Shown here piece after piece: positions 1 through 10,921 of a DNA stretch of 64,000 bases. The DNA is taken from assembly GCF_000003195.3 (NCBI RefSeq), contig NC_012871.2, forward strand, positions 52,480,843 to 52,544,842. The letters are read 5' to 3'. The DNA is from Sorghum bicolor (taxonomy: Eukaryota > Streptophyta > Magnoliopsida > Poales > Poaceae). Every line of letters begins with the position of its first letter. Position 1 is the first letter of the stretch. The notes under the pieces were generated by a model, which was given only the letters and a program-made list of their open reading frames with translations, was not told the DNA's origin and searched no databases. The position numbers and the translations under genes were made by a program.

Positions 1-1379
1 CGGAGACAGAAGGAGCAAAATTCCCAGAAAAGGAAAAAGATAGAATACTCAAAATACATAATACAATTAGGGGGTGCCGAGGAGATCATGTTTCACTAAC
101 TCTGAACATTTTTTCTCATACTTAAAAAAAAGAGTTTACCTAATGTTTTACTTCGAATGAAGCAGTGTTACATACAGAGTTTGGCACACCTTCCTTTCAC
201 AAAGCTAACAAATAGCCATCAGGAAAAGGACGGCAAATATAGTAAACAAGCATGGTGAAGCACTGAGGCTTCACTACACTCTTCAAAAAGGCCTGTTTTT
301 GTAGGCCAGATTATACATAAGCTTAGACTTGATTGCAGCTGTTCCAGATATAACTATTAATTCTAAACAACTACCATACATTACATTATAATAATGCAGT
401 CTGCCAGTCTCATTTAGTGCTGTTTTAATATTTCCCAATGAGTTGTATCATTAACTATGTAGGCTGCAGCATACAAGCTGAAACAAAGAATCGTCTCCTA
501 AGCTAACTCCTCCAGCATAGATCTGACAATAACAACATCAGCTGTACTCAAAAGAGAGGAGAAAGTTCCCTTTTTTCCCTAGTAAAATGTAGCACATAAG
601 TGACTAGCGAACTACTAGGGAGTGTGGCAAACATGGCAAGTGCTCTATAATTTTAAAAACTACCGTGTTCTATAATTTCAGTAGACAAAAGAGAAGCCTC
701 AGGAGAAGCAGCTGTAGTGCATCCATCTATAGCAGCTGGCTGCTATAGAGGGAATGCCGGGATGGGAAAACACTGAACTAGTCGAGGGGGAAACGAATGA
801 ACTGCACATTCTTGCCTCCAGGTCTCGACACCTCGTGAGGCAAGGTTTTCAACTCCAATAACATTACAACTCACTGGATCAGATAATTGATACTACAAGT
901 GATGACGAAACAAACAATAGCCCTGGCACCGTTGGCCCCCAATTTCTGCAATATGGGCACAAAATAAATTCGGCACAAGGACGAACACATCTGGCTTTTT
1001 CAACACTGAAACGAGAAACCGAATGGAGAACTGACGGCCGTACCGTCCCACGGGTGGATAGACGCGGAAGTGGAACCCGCTCCCGGCTCCCAAATTTCGC
1101 AAGCGAGCACTGGAGGCTCCTGGATCCGATTAGGGAGCCGCGGAAGCAAAGAATAGACGCACAGTGCCTCCGCCGCCGGGTCGGAGAGTGGCCTGCCCTC
1201 ACTCAGCTGCTAAAGCCTCGCTGGAGCCGACGCCGCTGCCGGGAGTGATTTCTTGGTGTTTTCTCCGGTGGGTCTTGTTGGGTTGGGCTGGGGTGGTTGC
1301 GGTTGCCCAAACACTTACGCGGCCGTCTCATATTTCGGTATTTATGTTTCGCCAAAGAACATTGTAAACCGCCATTTCA
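1..1379. other. Low-copy-looking DNA with a GC-rich block; possible 5' end of a minus-strand gene
   Basis: No repeat or protein family is recognised here. Positions 1-1000 are of ordinary composition. Positions about 1030-1250 are GC-rich, then the sequence becomes strongly AT-rich after 1370. In grasses that profile often marks a 5' UTR or first exon, and reading leftward (minus strand) would suit it. Open frames of 60-107 codons exist on both strands at 879-1367 but overlap one another and show no motif. No splice structure could be verified, so no gene is called. Confidence 0.25.
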
Positions 1380-2341
1380 AATGACAAAAATATTAAAATT
1401 CATTTGAATTGACATTACCAAAGATGGGAGAAGGCTGCTTTTAACTATTGTTTAAGTTTATTTTGGATATTTAACTTTAAAACTAAAAATATTTGACCAT
1501 CAGTCTATCGATATTGGACAAATTTGATCTGGTTTCAGACTAGTTTTGTATTTTCTTAAAATAAAAAAACTATTTTAAAAAATCATAAAAAATCTATTTT
1601 AAAATTATAAAATCTAGTATCATATTTTTTTTAAACTTCAAAAAAAAGGTGAGGAAGAGAGGGGAGAGAAGGGAGTGTGCAAAATTGAGGAGACCAACCT
1701 CTGCCATATTTGTTCTTTTTATTGGCGGTATGTTTGAGGATCTAGCATGTAGAGATGCTAGTTAGTAGACTAACATGGGATATACGTTTGTAATTGTTAC
1801 TGGAGGCTTAGAAGATTAAGCAAAGATGTTTAGTTGAGATACTGAAACCTAGGGGTAGGTATAGTTACCAAACTATAGACATAGGTGCTAGTGTCAATAA
1901 CTATTCCTAGACTTATGGTCTCTAGCCTACTCTATAAAGAAACAATGTAAACAATTATATGCTCATCTAGGTTTGCGTCCTCCACAAAGATGGGGTTTTC
2001 TTTATGTATCTAGTTTGTGCACATAGTAAACCAACATTACTAAAATCAATGGCTCATTAGCCTTTCCTTTAGGCTTCACCATGATCCAACACATACGGTC
2101 ACTTCGAGGCTTCAACGCCCCCTTCCCCCACACTGCGCCATGATGTCATAGCCACATCGAAACGCAAACCAGCCACCCTACCTGCACTCACACCCATCTC
2201 CTCTACTCATGTCCTCTCCAATCCATCGTCGGAGCCCAGGGCACCCTAACACCGACAATCGCAGATCATGGCCACCAACCGCGTTGAGGAGACTGCCTCC
2301 TTCTCAACTCGGGGAATAGCCACAATGGTGGTCCATGCATC
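1380..2341. other. AT-rich intergenic DNA without recognisable genes
   Basis: Positions 1380-1640 are A/T-rich with A runs. Positions 1640-2341 are mixed and become C-rich from about 2100, directly left of the Sirevirus insertion site. No coding motif, RNA gene or terminal inverted repeat was seen. Confidence 0.5.
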
Positions 2342-2346
2342 CTCCG
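2342..2346. repeat. Target-site duplication (left copy), CCTCC
   Basis: CCTCC lies directly before the 5' LTR and again directly after the 3' LTR at 12509-12513. A perfect 5-bp duplication is the expected footprint of LTR-retrotransposon integration and fixes both element ends. Confidence 0.88.
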
Positions 2347-2681
2347 GAAAGTCCAAGTTTGGTTTTCGTAATTAATGACACCAAGTTGCTAATGCCTTCT
2401 GTGTAAGTGATTTGAGTTAGGCATAGCAACACATGTGATGAAGGTGGCCACACGATCACAAAGGGATGAAGCATGAAGTGAAGATCATGGTGATAGACGA
2501 GGAGCAAAGTTATCAAGGCAAAGGTATAAACATAGGGTTTTACTTTTGCCGGTCTAAGATGAGTAGATAAGTGATTGACCGGATTTAGGATAGATAGCCG
2601 ACTACCAAGAGGGGAAATCACGGTCATCTCTTGAATCAAGTGCTACTAGGTCCATATCTTGAGCACATGCATTAGGATCTA

Positions 2682-2916
2682 CTCCCTCCATCCCAAATTG
2701 TAAGTCGTTTGACTTTTTTTATCCCAAGTTTGACCACTCGTCTTATTCAAGAAATTTGTGCAAATATAGTCAAATTTAAGTCATTCTTGAAGAACTTTTA
2801 TTAATAAACATATATACAACAAAAAAAGTGATATTTTGTACAAAACTTTGAATAACACGAATGGTCAAACTTGATATTAAAAAAGTCAAACGACTTACAA
2901 TTTGGGATGGATTGAG
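2682..2916. mobile_element. Stowaway-like MITE inside the 5' LTR
   Basis: A 235-bp AT-rich element with long terminal inverted repeats. The left end starts CTCCCTCCATCCCAAATTG and the right end is its near-perfect reverse complement, running on through GTAAGTCGTTTGAC. It is flanked by TA at 2680-2681 and 2917-2918. The 3' LTR has the empty site GGATCTAGTAAAG (about 11273), which proves insertion after the retrotransposon. The CTCCCTCC start, TA duplication and lack of coding capacity fit Stowaway (Tc1/mariner) MITEs. Confidence 0.9.
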
Positions 2917-3162
2917 TAGTAAAGTGCTAACTTAACTCCTTTGGTGAAATTGTTTGTGAAAAGCTAACACACATACACTTTGGTGGTGGACACTTGTTGG
3001 TGTTAGCACATTTACAAAGGAGGTGGAGTTCCTAGGGTTGAGAGGGGCGGGATTCGACGCTTTTGAGAAAAATAAGTGTATATTTTCTATTGCGCCGGTG
3101 AGAAATTTGGAGAAGTCGTGGGAGTGTTTTCTCTCTGAGAAACACTCACCGGACGCAAAGCG

Positions 3163-3625
3163 CGGAGGCACCGGACGCTGTCCCTAGCGTCCGGTGTGCC
3201 GTCAGTGCTTGACCTAGCTAGGGTTGAGCACCGGACGCAGTGCACCGGACGTAGGGTGTTCTCTGTTCATGCGTCTGGTGTGGCATGACTGAAGTAGAGG
3301 GTATCTGTCTGAGAGCACCGGACGCTCTGGGTGCGTCCGGTGGTGTGCGTCCGGTGTGAGGGCATTTTGTAACCCTCTTTGTGCATAAGTATGGTGAGCA
3401 CCGAACCGTCCGGTGCCCCTAGTCCGGTGAGATTGTGAGTTTGACAAACTCTCTGCGCACGAGACCGGTGAGTACCGGACGCGTCCGGTGCCCATTTAGT
3501 CACGTCCGGTAGTCCACAGGTGACCGTTAGAGTTTGACGTGCGAGATTCAAAAGAGAACATGTGGCCAACCCCAGAGCACCGGACGCATGGGGTTGAGCG
3601 TCCGGTGATCACTTGGTAGCGTCCG
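3163..3625. repeat. Clustered CACCGGACG / CGTCCGGTG palindromic motifs in the LTR
   Basis: At least a dozen forward or inverted copies of the core CACCGGACG occur within 460 bp, just upstream of the TATA box. The same array, partly mutated at CpG sites, is in the 3' LTR at about 11505-11945. Palindromic CpG-rich repeats in this U3 position are a known trait of Sirevirus LTRs and are thought to be cis-regulatory or chromatin-related. Small open frames on either strand here are by-products of the repeat. Confidence 0.85.
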
Positions 3626-3680
3626 GTGCCTCCGTTTTCAGCCCAGTGAGAGTGGCCAACGGCTATTTCCTAGAGGTGGC

Positions 3681-3690
3681 TTATAAATAG
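3681..3690 (+). promoter_or_regulatory. TATA box of the Sirevirus 5' LTR
   Basis: TTATAAATAG follows the CACCGGACG array and comes about 30 bp before the probable start of R. The matching part of the 3' LTR is deleted, so only the 5' LTR keeps a core promoter. Confidence 0.7.
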
Positions 3691-4557
3691 AAGGTGGCCG
3701 GCTTTGGGAGGGTATCTCTTGCACATTTGATTACTTGAGTCATACATTGAGCTAGAGAACACTCCCTCCACTCATCTCCTTGCTTGATTGCTAATCCTAG
3801 TGAGATTGAGTGAGATTCAAGTGCATTGCTTTGAGAGTTGCATTTAGTGGCACTTGATTCTTGAGTTTGCTGCGGATTTCTTGTTACTCTTGGGTGTTTC
3901 CCGATGCCCTAGACGGCTTGGAGCAGCGGCGGTGTTGAGCTCGTGATTGGAGATTGTTTCGAGCCTCACCAAGTGATTTGTGAGGGGTTCTTGAGCCTTC
4001 CCCGTGGGAGATTGCAATTGGCTACTCTAGTGGATTGCTCGTGGCTTAGAGGATCCCCATCTTGTGAGTGGATGTGCGGCACCCGCTGAGGGTTTGGCTT
4101 TGAATTGCCAATTAGCTCGTGATCCATCAAGTGGGTGTATCGCCACAACGAGGACTAGCTTGCCGGGAAGCAAGTGAACCTCGGTAAAAAATCTTGTGTC
4201 ATCTCTTGCCGAGGATTCTCTTGTAATTGTGATTGATTGATTGGCTATATTTCTACTCTACAATGTTGGTATAACAATCACTTCCCTCTCCTTTACTTAT
4301 GTGCATACCTTGCTAGTTGTGTAGCTTGTTTAGCTTAGCTATCTTGTTTAGGGCTGTAACAAGCTTCTGGTTGTGCTTTCTTGTTGTAACTAGTGTTTAG
4401 CTTTCTTGCTAGACTTATGTAGGTGGCTTGCATAGCTTAGTTGTGCTAGTGCTAGAATAGCTTCGCCTTTTATTTTACTAATCAACTTGTCTAGTTGAAG
4501 TTTGTAGAAAATTCAAATAGGCTATTCACCCCCTTCTAGCTATTTGGACCTTTCAAG

Positions 4558-4570
4558 TGGTATCGGAGCC
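4558..4570 (+). other. Primer-binding site, initiator tRNA-Met type
   Basis: TGGTATCGGAGCC begins two bases after the CA end of the 5' LTR. It matches the TGGTATCAGAGC consensus complementary to the 3' end of initiator tRNA-Met with one mismatch. Confidence 0.88.
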
Positions 4571-4612
4571 GAGGCACCGTTTATTTGAGGCTTAACAACC
4601 TACGGTGAAGAA

Positions 4613-6650
4613 ATGGCTCTCAGTTTGCATATCAACAACACCAAGAAGGCACCTTACTTTGATGGCACCAATTATGCTTATTGGATGGTCAAGATGACCG
4701 CCCATCTCAAGTCAATCAATAGAGAAGTTTGGAGGGTGACCGCAACAAAGTTTGAGGCTGCAAATGAGAATGCACCTACACCATTTGAAGAAAAGAAGCT
4801 TCAATGCAATGACATTGCAATAAGTGCTCTTCATGAAGCTCTTGATGATAAGACCTTTGAGAAAATCAAAAACATTGAGATTGCTCATGATGCATGGGCA
4901 AAACTAGAAGAAACATTTGAGGGCACCAAGACCACGAAAGCATACATCCTCCAAGAAAAGTTCTCAAGCTTCAAGATGCAAGAAGATGAAAGTGTGCCGG
5001 AGATGTTTCACCGATTGCAAGTCATTGTGAATGAGCTCAAGGCACTTGGGGAAGAAGTGAAGGATAGTCAATTCTCTATGAAGTTCTTGAGAAGCTTGCC
5101 CAAGAGATTTGACACATTGATCACCGTTCTAGTCAAGACAACACTTAGTGAATCAACTCCCCAACAAGTGTTCCAAGAAGTGATGACCGATGATGCTTAT
5201 AGAGAAGATGATGAGAAGGATGAGTTGATCAAGAAGAAGAAGAAGGATGGTGAGAAGAAGGATGATGAGAAGAAGAAAAGTATGGCATTCAAGGCCTCCT
5301 CATCTAAGGGCAAAGCCAAGATAGAATCATCAAGTGAAGAAGAAGCAAGCTCTTGTGATAGATGAAGATGAGGAGATGGCTCTTCTTGTCAAGAGATTTG
5401 GCAAATTTATGAAGAAGAAGAAGGGCTATCGGGCAAGAAGAAAGAAGAGCTCCTCCAAGAAGAATGATTATTCCATGAGGTGCTTTAGATGCCATAGCAA
5501 GGATCATCTCATCGCCAAATGTCCCTATGATAGTGATGATGAAGATGCTATTAAGAAGGAAAGAAAGAAGCAAAATAAGAAGCAAGAAAAGATGGAAGGC
5601 TCAAACAAGAAGAAGGGTGATGCCCATGTTGCAACTTGGGATAGTGATGACTCCTCAAGTGATGATGAGAGCACCAAGAAGAAGGCGCATGCTAGCATTG
5701 CAATTCAAGGAAAAAGCTCCATCTTCGACACTCCATCATGCTTCATGGCTAAGGCCACTAAGGTATCATCCGATGATGAGAGTGACCATGCTAGTGATAG
5801 TGATAGTGATGATGATGAACCAACTAAAGATGAACTAATCACTATGTTAGAAGATTTCACTCATCACTATAAAGAAACTAGAAAGGAGTGCAAGGCCTTA
5901 CTTAAGGATAAGAAAACCCTTGAGCAAGAACTTGATGAGCTTAGAGCATCTTATGAGAGTCTAAAGGAAGACCATAAGAAGCTTCAAAAGACTCACACTA
6001 AGCTTGAAGAAGCTCATTCCTCTCTAGTTAACAAGTGTGAAAATGAGCCTACTAAAATGGAGAAAGCTAAAACTTGCAACATAGGCCTAACATGTGATAT
6101 CTTAAGTAAGCCTATTGTTGTTGCTTCTACTAACCCTTCATGTAGCACATCTACATCATCCTCATCTAGTAGTGATGGTTTCACTTGTGACACCACACTA
6201 AAAGTTGAGAATGAAATTCTCAAGAAGGAGGTGAAAGAGCTCAATCACACATTAGCCAAGGCTTATGCTGGTGAGGACCGCTTGCTTATGTGCTTGGGCA
6301 GCCAAAGAGCTTCTCTCTATAAAGAAGGATTGGGCTATAACCCCAAGAAAGGCAAGGCCACCTTTGCTCCTCACAAGATTAGTTTTGTGAAGAATAATGG
6401 CCGGTATTGCAAAGCTTGCAAGCAAGTTGGTCACCTAGAGCAACAATGCATGAACAAGAAACCCAAAGCTCATGTATCCTCAATTAAGCTCAATTCTTTC
6501 TATGTGCTTACCAAAGATACAAAAGGTGTTCATGCTAAGTTCATTGGTGCACCATGGATGGGCTCAAAGAAGAAAGCCATTTGGGTACCAAAGAGCTTAG
6601 TTGCTAACCTTGGAGGACCCAATCAAGTTTGGGTACCTAAAAAGAATTGA
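4613..6650 (+). pseudogene. gag: Sirevirus gag, frameshifted
   Basis: Gag forms the particle that packages element RNA. The first part (4613-5362) starts at an ATG 43 bp after the PBS and has the UBN2/copia-gag pattern, including FDGTNYAYWMVKM near residue 18. A lysine-rich stretch follows. A one-base shift at about 5357-5363 moves the frame, after which 5334-6650 stays open. This part holds a zinc knuckle CFRCHSKDHLIAKC (CX2CX4HX4C), acidic Asp/Ser tracts, a predicted coiled coil (about 5850-6060) and a second knuckle-like CKACKQVGHLEQQC near 6410. A long gag of this layout is typical of Sireviruses. It ends at TGA 6648, and the protease lies in another frame. Sirevirus gag and pol can be naturally out of frame, so that junction may not be damage. 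Confidence 0.9.
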
Positions 6651-6663
6651 TCTTGTCTTGTAG

Positions 6664-8211
6664 GTCAATTACAAAGCCGGAGGAAGGCATTGGGTGCTTG
6701 ATAGTGGGTGCACTCAACATATGACCGGAGAGTCTTGTATGTTCAAGTCAATTGATACTAGTCAAAATGGTGGCTTTGATTCTATCACCTTCGGCAACAA
6801 CAAGAAAGGCAAGGTCAAAGGGCTTGGTAAAATTGCTATCTCAAATGACATGCATATCAAATGTGTTGCTAGTTGAGAGCCTTGATTTTAATCTCTTGTC
6901 AATTGCACAACTTGTGACCTTGGTTTCAAGTGTATCTTTGGTAGTGATGATGTTGAGGTGGTTAGTGTTGATGGATCAAACTTGATATTCAAAGGGTTTA
7001 GGCATGGTAGCTTAAACTTGGTTGACTTCAATGATAGTGACACTCAATTGACATCTTGCCTAATTAGCAAATCAAGTTTGGGTTGGTTGTGGCATAGAAG
7101 CCTTGGTCATGTTGGAATGAAACAATTGAACAAACAATTGAGGCATGACTTAGTTAGAGGCTTAAAGGATGTCACCATTGAGAAGGATAAACCATGTAGT
7201 GCTTGTCAAGCTGGAAAGCAAGTTGGAAATGCACATTCTAAGAAAAGTGAAATGAGCACATCAAAGGCATTTGAGCTATTGCACATGGATTTATTTGGGC
7301 CAACAACATATACTAGCATTAGTGGCAACAAATATGGATTTGTGATAGTAGATGAATACAATAGATACACTTGGGTGTTCTTCCTCTATGACAAGAGTGA
7401 TGTTTGTGATCTATTCAAGTCCTTTGTCAAGAGGGTGCAAAATGAGTTTGAAACCACTATCAAGAAGATTAGAAGTGACAATGGTAGTTAATTCAAGAAC
7501 ACAAGAATTGAGGAATTATGTGATGATCTTGGCATTGGACATCAATTCTCTCCAACATACACTCCTCAATCCAATGGTGTAGTTGAAAGAAAGAATAGAA
7601 CTTTGATTGATATGGCTAGATCAATGCTTAGTGAATACAATGTTAGTTATTCATTTTGGAGTGAAGCCATCAACATGGCTTGCTATTGTAGCAACCGTCT
7701 CTATTGCCATGGGAAGCTTGGGTAGACACTATATGAGCTATTGAATGGAAGAAAACCCAACATTGCATACTTTAGAGTGTTTGGTTGCAAATGCTACATT
7801 CTCAAGAAAGGCACTAGATTGAGCAAGTTTGAGAAGAAATGTGATGAAGGGTTCTTACTTGGTTATTCCACCACAAGCAAAGCATATCGAGTTTGGAACT
7901 TAAAAAATGGCACATTGGAAGAAGTCCATGATGTGGAGTTTGATGAAACCGAGGGATCTCAAAATGAAGTTCAAAATCTTGATGATGTGAGAGGAGATCA
8001 ATTGGCAAATGCAATGAAGAACATGGATGTTGGTGACATAAGGCCAATGCAAGTTGATGATGATAATGACATTCACATGATCAATCAAGAAGTGCAAATT
8101 GATACAAATCAAGCAAGTACTAGTGACTCTCATGATGATGATCAAAATCAAAGTCAAGCAAGTGGAAGAGTGGAAGCAATCAACTCCAAATACTCCAACC
8201 TACAAGCATAG
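6664..8211 (+). pseudogene. pol: Sirevirus pol, protease and integrase part, with stops and frameshift
   Basis: The protease active site WVLDSGCTQHMTG (about 6688-6730) opens the region. After a TGA at 6874 and a local frame change, integrase follows. Its HHCC zinc domain is at about 7090-7210 (LWHRSLGHVG to CSACQAGK). The first catalytic Asp is in HMDLFGP (about 7285) and the second in IRSDNG (about 7470), right before a TAA at 7489. The Glu is in VERKNRTLID near 7590. The copia-type C-terminal block FRVFGCKCYILKKG is at about 7770. Further in-frame stops are TAG 7723 and TAG 8209. The acidic linker before reverse transcriptase (about 7950-8200) is longer than in most copia elements, as expected of Sireviruses. 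It cannot yield a working enzyme. Confidence 0.92.
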
Positions 8212-9853
8212 CAAGGGATCATCCATTAGATCAAGTCATTGGTGGTATTCAAAGTGGTGTGCAAACAAGATCATGGCTTGCATCCTTTTGTGAGCACTAC
8301 TCATTTGTCTCATTTGAGGAACCAAAGAAAATAGAAGATGCATTGAAGGATTCCGATTGGGTAAATGTCATGCATGAATAATTGAACAACTTCACAAGAA
8401 ATCAAGTGTGGGAGCTTGTTAAGAGGCCAAAGAACTACAATGTGATTGGTACCAAGTGGGTCTTTAGAAACAAGCAAGATCAAGATGGTGTAGTTGTGAG
8501 AAACAAAGCAAGATTAGTAGCACAAGGCTACACTCAAGTTGAAGGTCTTGACTTTGGAGAAACATATGCACTGGTTGCAAGCTTGGAGGCAATTAGAATA
8601 TTATTAGCCTATGCTTGTGCCCACAACATCAAGCTCTATCAAATGGATGTAAAGAGTGCATTTCTAAATGGATACATCAATGAGTTAGTTTGTGTTGAAC
8701 AACCTCCCAGTTTTGAAGATGACAAGAAACCCAACCATGTGTACAAGCTCAAGAAGGCATTGTATGGTTTGAAGCAAGCACCTAGAGCATGGTATGAGGG
8801 ATTGAGAGATTTTCTTCTCTCTAAAGGGTTCAAGATGGGAAAGGTTGACACTACCCTCTTCACCAAGAAGCTAGGCAATGACTTGTTTGTGTTGCAAATC
8901 TATGTTGATGATATCATCTTTGGATCAACTAATCAAGATTTTTGTGAAGAGGTTGGAAAAATGATGGCAAATGAGTTTGAGATGTCCATGATAGGAGAGC
9001 TTAGTTACTTCCTTGGTCTTCAAATCAAGCAAATGAAGGATGACACTTTTGTGAGTCAAGGCAAATACATCAAGGACATGATCAAGAAGTTTGGGTTGCA
9101 AGAAGCTAAACCAATGAGCACACCTATGGGCACAAATGATCAATTAGGTAGTGATGCTAGTGGCAACATGGTAGATCAAAAGCTATTTCGGTCCATGATT
9201 GGATGTTTGCTCTATGTCACCGCTTCAAGGCCGGATGTGATGTTTAGTGTGTGCAAATGTGCAAGATACCAAGCTTCACCTAGGAAGAGTCACTTGAAGG
9301 CAACCAAAAGAATATTAAGATATCTCAAGGGCACTCATGATGTTAGATTATGGTATCCCAAGGGGTCTAACTTTGAGTTGATTGGATATTCGGACTCCGA
9401 CTATGGTGGATGCAAAATTGATAGAATGAGCACAAGTGGCACTTGTCAATTGCTAGGAAGGTCTCTAGTTTCATTGTCATCAAGAAACAAAATAGTGTTG
9501 CACTATCAACTGCTGAGGCCGAATACATTAGTGCCGGTAGTTGTTGTGCACAATTGCTTTGGATGAAAGCCACCTTGAATGACTTTGGAATCATATTCAA
9601 GAATGTGCCTTTGCTATGTGACAATGAGAGTGCAATCAAGATGACACAAAATCTGGTTCAACATTCAAGAACCAAGCACATTGACATAAGGCACCATTTC
9701 ATAAGAGATCATCAACAAAAGGGTGATATTAGCATAGAAAGCATTAGCACCGAAGATCAGCTAGCCGACATCTTCACAAAGCCACTTGATGAGAAGAGAT
9801 TTTGCAAGTTAAGAAATGAGTTGAACATACTTGACTTCTCCAACTTTAGATGA
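8212..9853 (+). pseudogene. pol: Sirevirus pol, reverse transcriptase and RNase H part, frameshifted
   Basis: The frame changes just after 8209, and a TAA at 8379 precedes a long open stretch at 8382-9566. That stretch holds copia reverse transcriptase: NVIGTKWVFRNKQD, LYQMDVKSAFLNGYI, KKALYGLKQAPRAWYE and the catalytic IYVDDIIFGS at about 8900. RNase H motifs follow (DSDYGG near 9391). A frame change at about 9440-9480 puts the rest, STAEAEYISA and RTKHIDIRHHFIRDH, in the 9443-9853 frame, which ends at TGA. No envelope-like ORF was recognised downstream. Confidence 0.92.
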
Positions 9854-10285
9854 GTGCACCCCCACATTTATATATGACATGCCTCTCCTCCAACAAAGCA
9901 AGGTAAAGTTGGTTGACATAGCATTCATACTTTGCTAAGGACATGATTAGAACATATAGACATGTTTGCATGACAATAGGCTCATTCATGAAAATCAAAA
10001 GGATTTGATGTATGTATGGTACCACTATAGTTTCTATGGTTGTTTGATCTAGTGGTAGCATATGACATGTTTGAGAGTTTTCAAGCCTAGTGTTGAATCT
10101 AGAATATGAGCTTATGATGTGTAATTCAACAGATAACCCTTATACTTTATGAGGTGTGAAAAAGCTTGTCCTTGGATCAAACCGAATTACATGTTTTAGG
10201 CAAGTGATCTAGATTGAACCATAGTTTGACCCTCACATTGATTGACTTATTTCTCACTAAAATGTAAACCTTTGTGGTCATTGGT
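9854..10285 (+). other. Sirevirus 3' untranslated internal region
   Basis: AT-rich sequence between the pol stop and the first polypurine tract. No recognisable coding motif or RNA gene. Its length is normal for Sireviruses, which have a long 3' non-coding region. Confidence 0.6.
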
Positions 10286-10395
10286 GACAAAGGGGGAGAG
10301 AAACAAAGATAAAGTCAAAAAGGGGGAGAGAAACAAAGATAGGGAGAGAAAAGAAAGAAATTTTTTTTAAACTTGAGCACACAAATAGGGGGAGC
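10286..10395 (+). promoter_or_regulatory. Cluster of polypurine tracts
   Basis: Three near-copies of (A)AAGGGGGAG occur at about 10289, 10317 and 10386. Two sit in a repeated 28-bp context containing GAGAAACAAAGAT. Multiple polypurine tracts upstream of the 3' LTR are a Sirevirus hallmark. The tract touching the LTR is AAAAAGGAGGAGA at 10908-10920, which would prime plus-strand synthesis. Confidence 0.82.
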
Positions 10396-10921
10396 AAGCT
10401 CATGAACTTTTTGTTGCATTTGAATGTGCACTAACATAATGAGGTGTTGCATTGCAAGTTTAAATTCACTACACTTGTTTTGATTGGTGCTTGCTAGAAA
10501 TAGAACTTGAATGATGCTTTGAATTCTAGCATAGAGTTTTATTTTGATGTGGCATCTAGACATATAATGTGATCTCACGAGGTATCTTGAGTTTTTGATG
10601 TATGTCTAGCTACATTGGTGCTAAGGATGGTATATTGGCAACTCCGATTGGTATCACGCTTCAGAGGTCCATTCTATATACCTTAGCATCATTTTGGTAG
10701 TAATAAATCTCCCAAAATTCCAATTCATGCATATGTGCAAACTTGAACCAAACTCATGGAAGCACATATGTAGGGAGAGCTAGTACTACCAAAACCAAAA
10801 TTGAAATGGTTGTCCAATCTTGTCTCATGATTAAAATGCTTTGGACAAGCAATTCAAGTTCATTATGATTTCATTTCATATCTTTGTGATGGTTGTCATC
10901 AATTACCAAAAAGGAGGAGAT
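10396..10921 (+). other. Non-coding region up to the 3' LTR, with the adjacent polypurine tract
   Basis: AT-rich, no coding motif. It ends with the purine run at 10908-10920, one base before the TG of the 3' LTR. Confidence 0.7.

Larger units (their letters stand above)
2347..4555 (+). repeat. Sirevirus 5' LTR
   Basis: It matches 10922-12508 from AAAG(C/T)CCAAGTTTGG to CCTTTCA. The expected terminal TG has become GG at 2347-2348; the 3' LTR still has TG. It is 2,209 bp, against 1,587 bp for the 3' copy, because it carries a 235-bp MITE (2682-2916) and keeps a 397-bp segment (3601-3997) lost from the 3' LTR. The 3' LTR in turn has about 20 extra bp near 11020. Confidence 0.92.

Noticed and set aside
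10021..10060. tRNA-like fragment (TTTGATCTAGTGGTAGCATATG)
   Set aside because: It has an A-box resemblance only; no B box or cloverleaf follows, and it lies in the Sirevirus interior.
9846..10921. Envelope-like ORF after Sirevirus pol
   Set aside because: Some Sireviruses carry one, but only short frames without membrane segments are present here.
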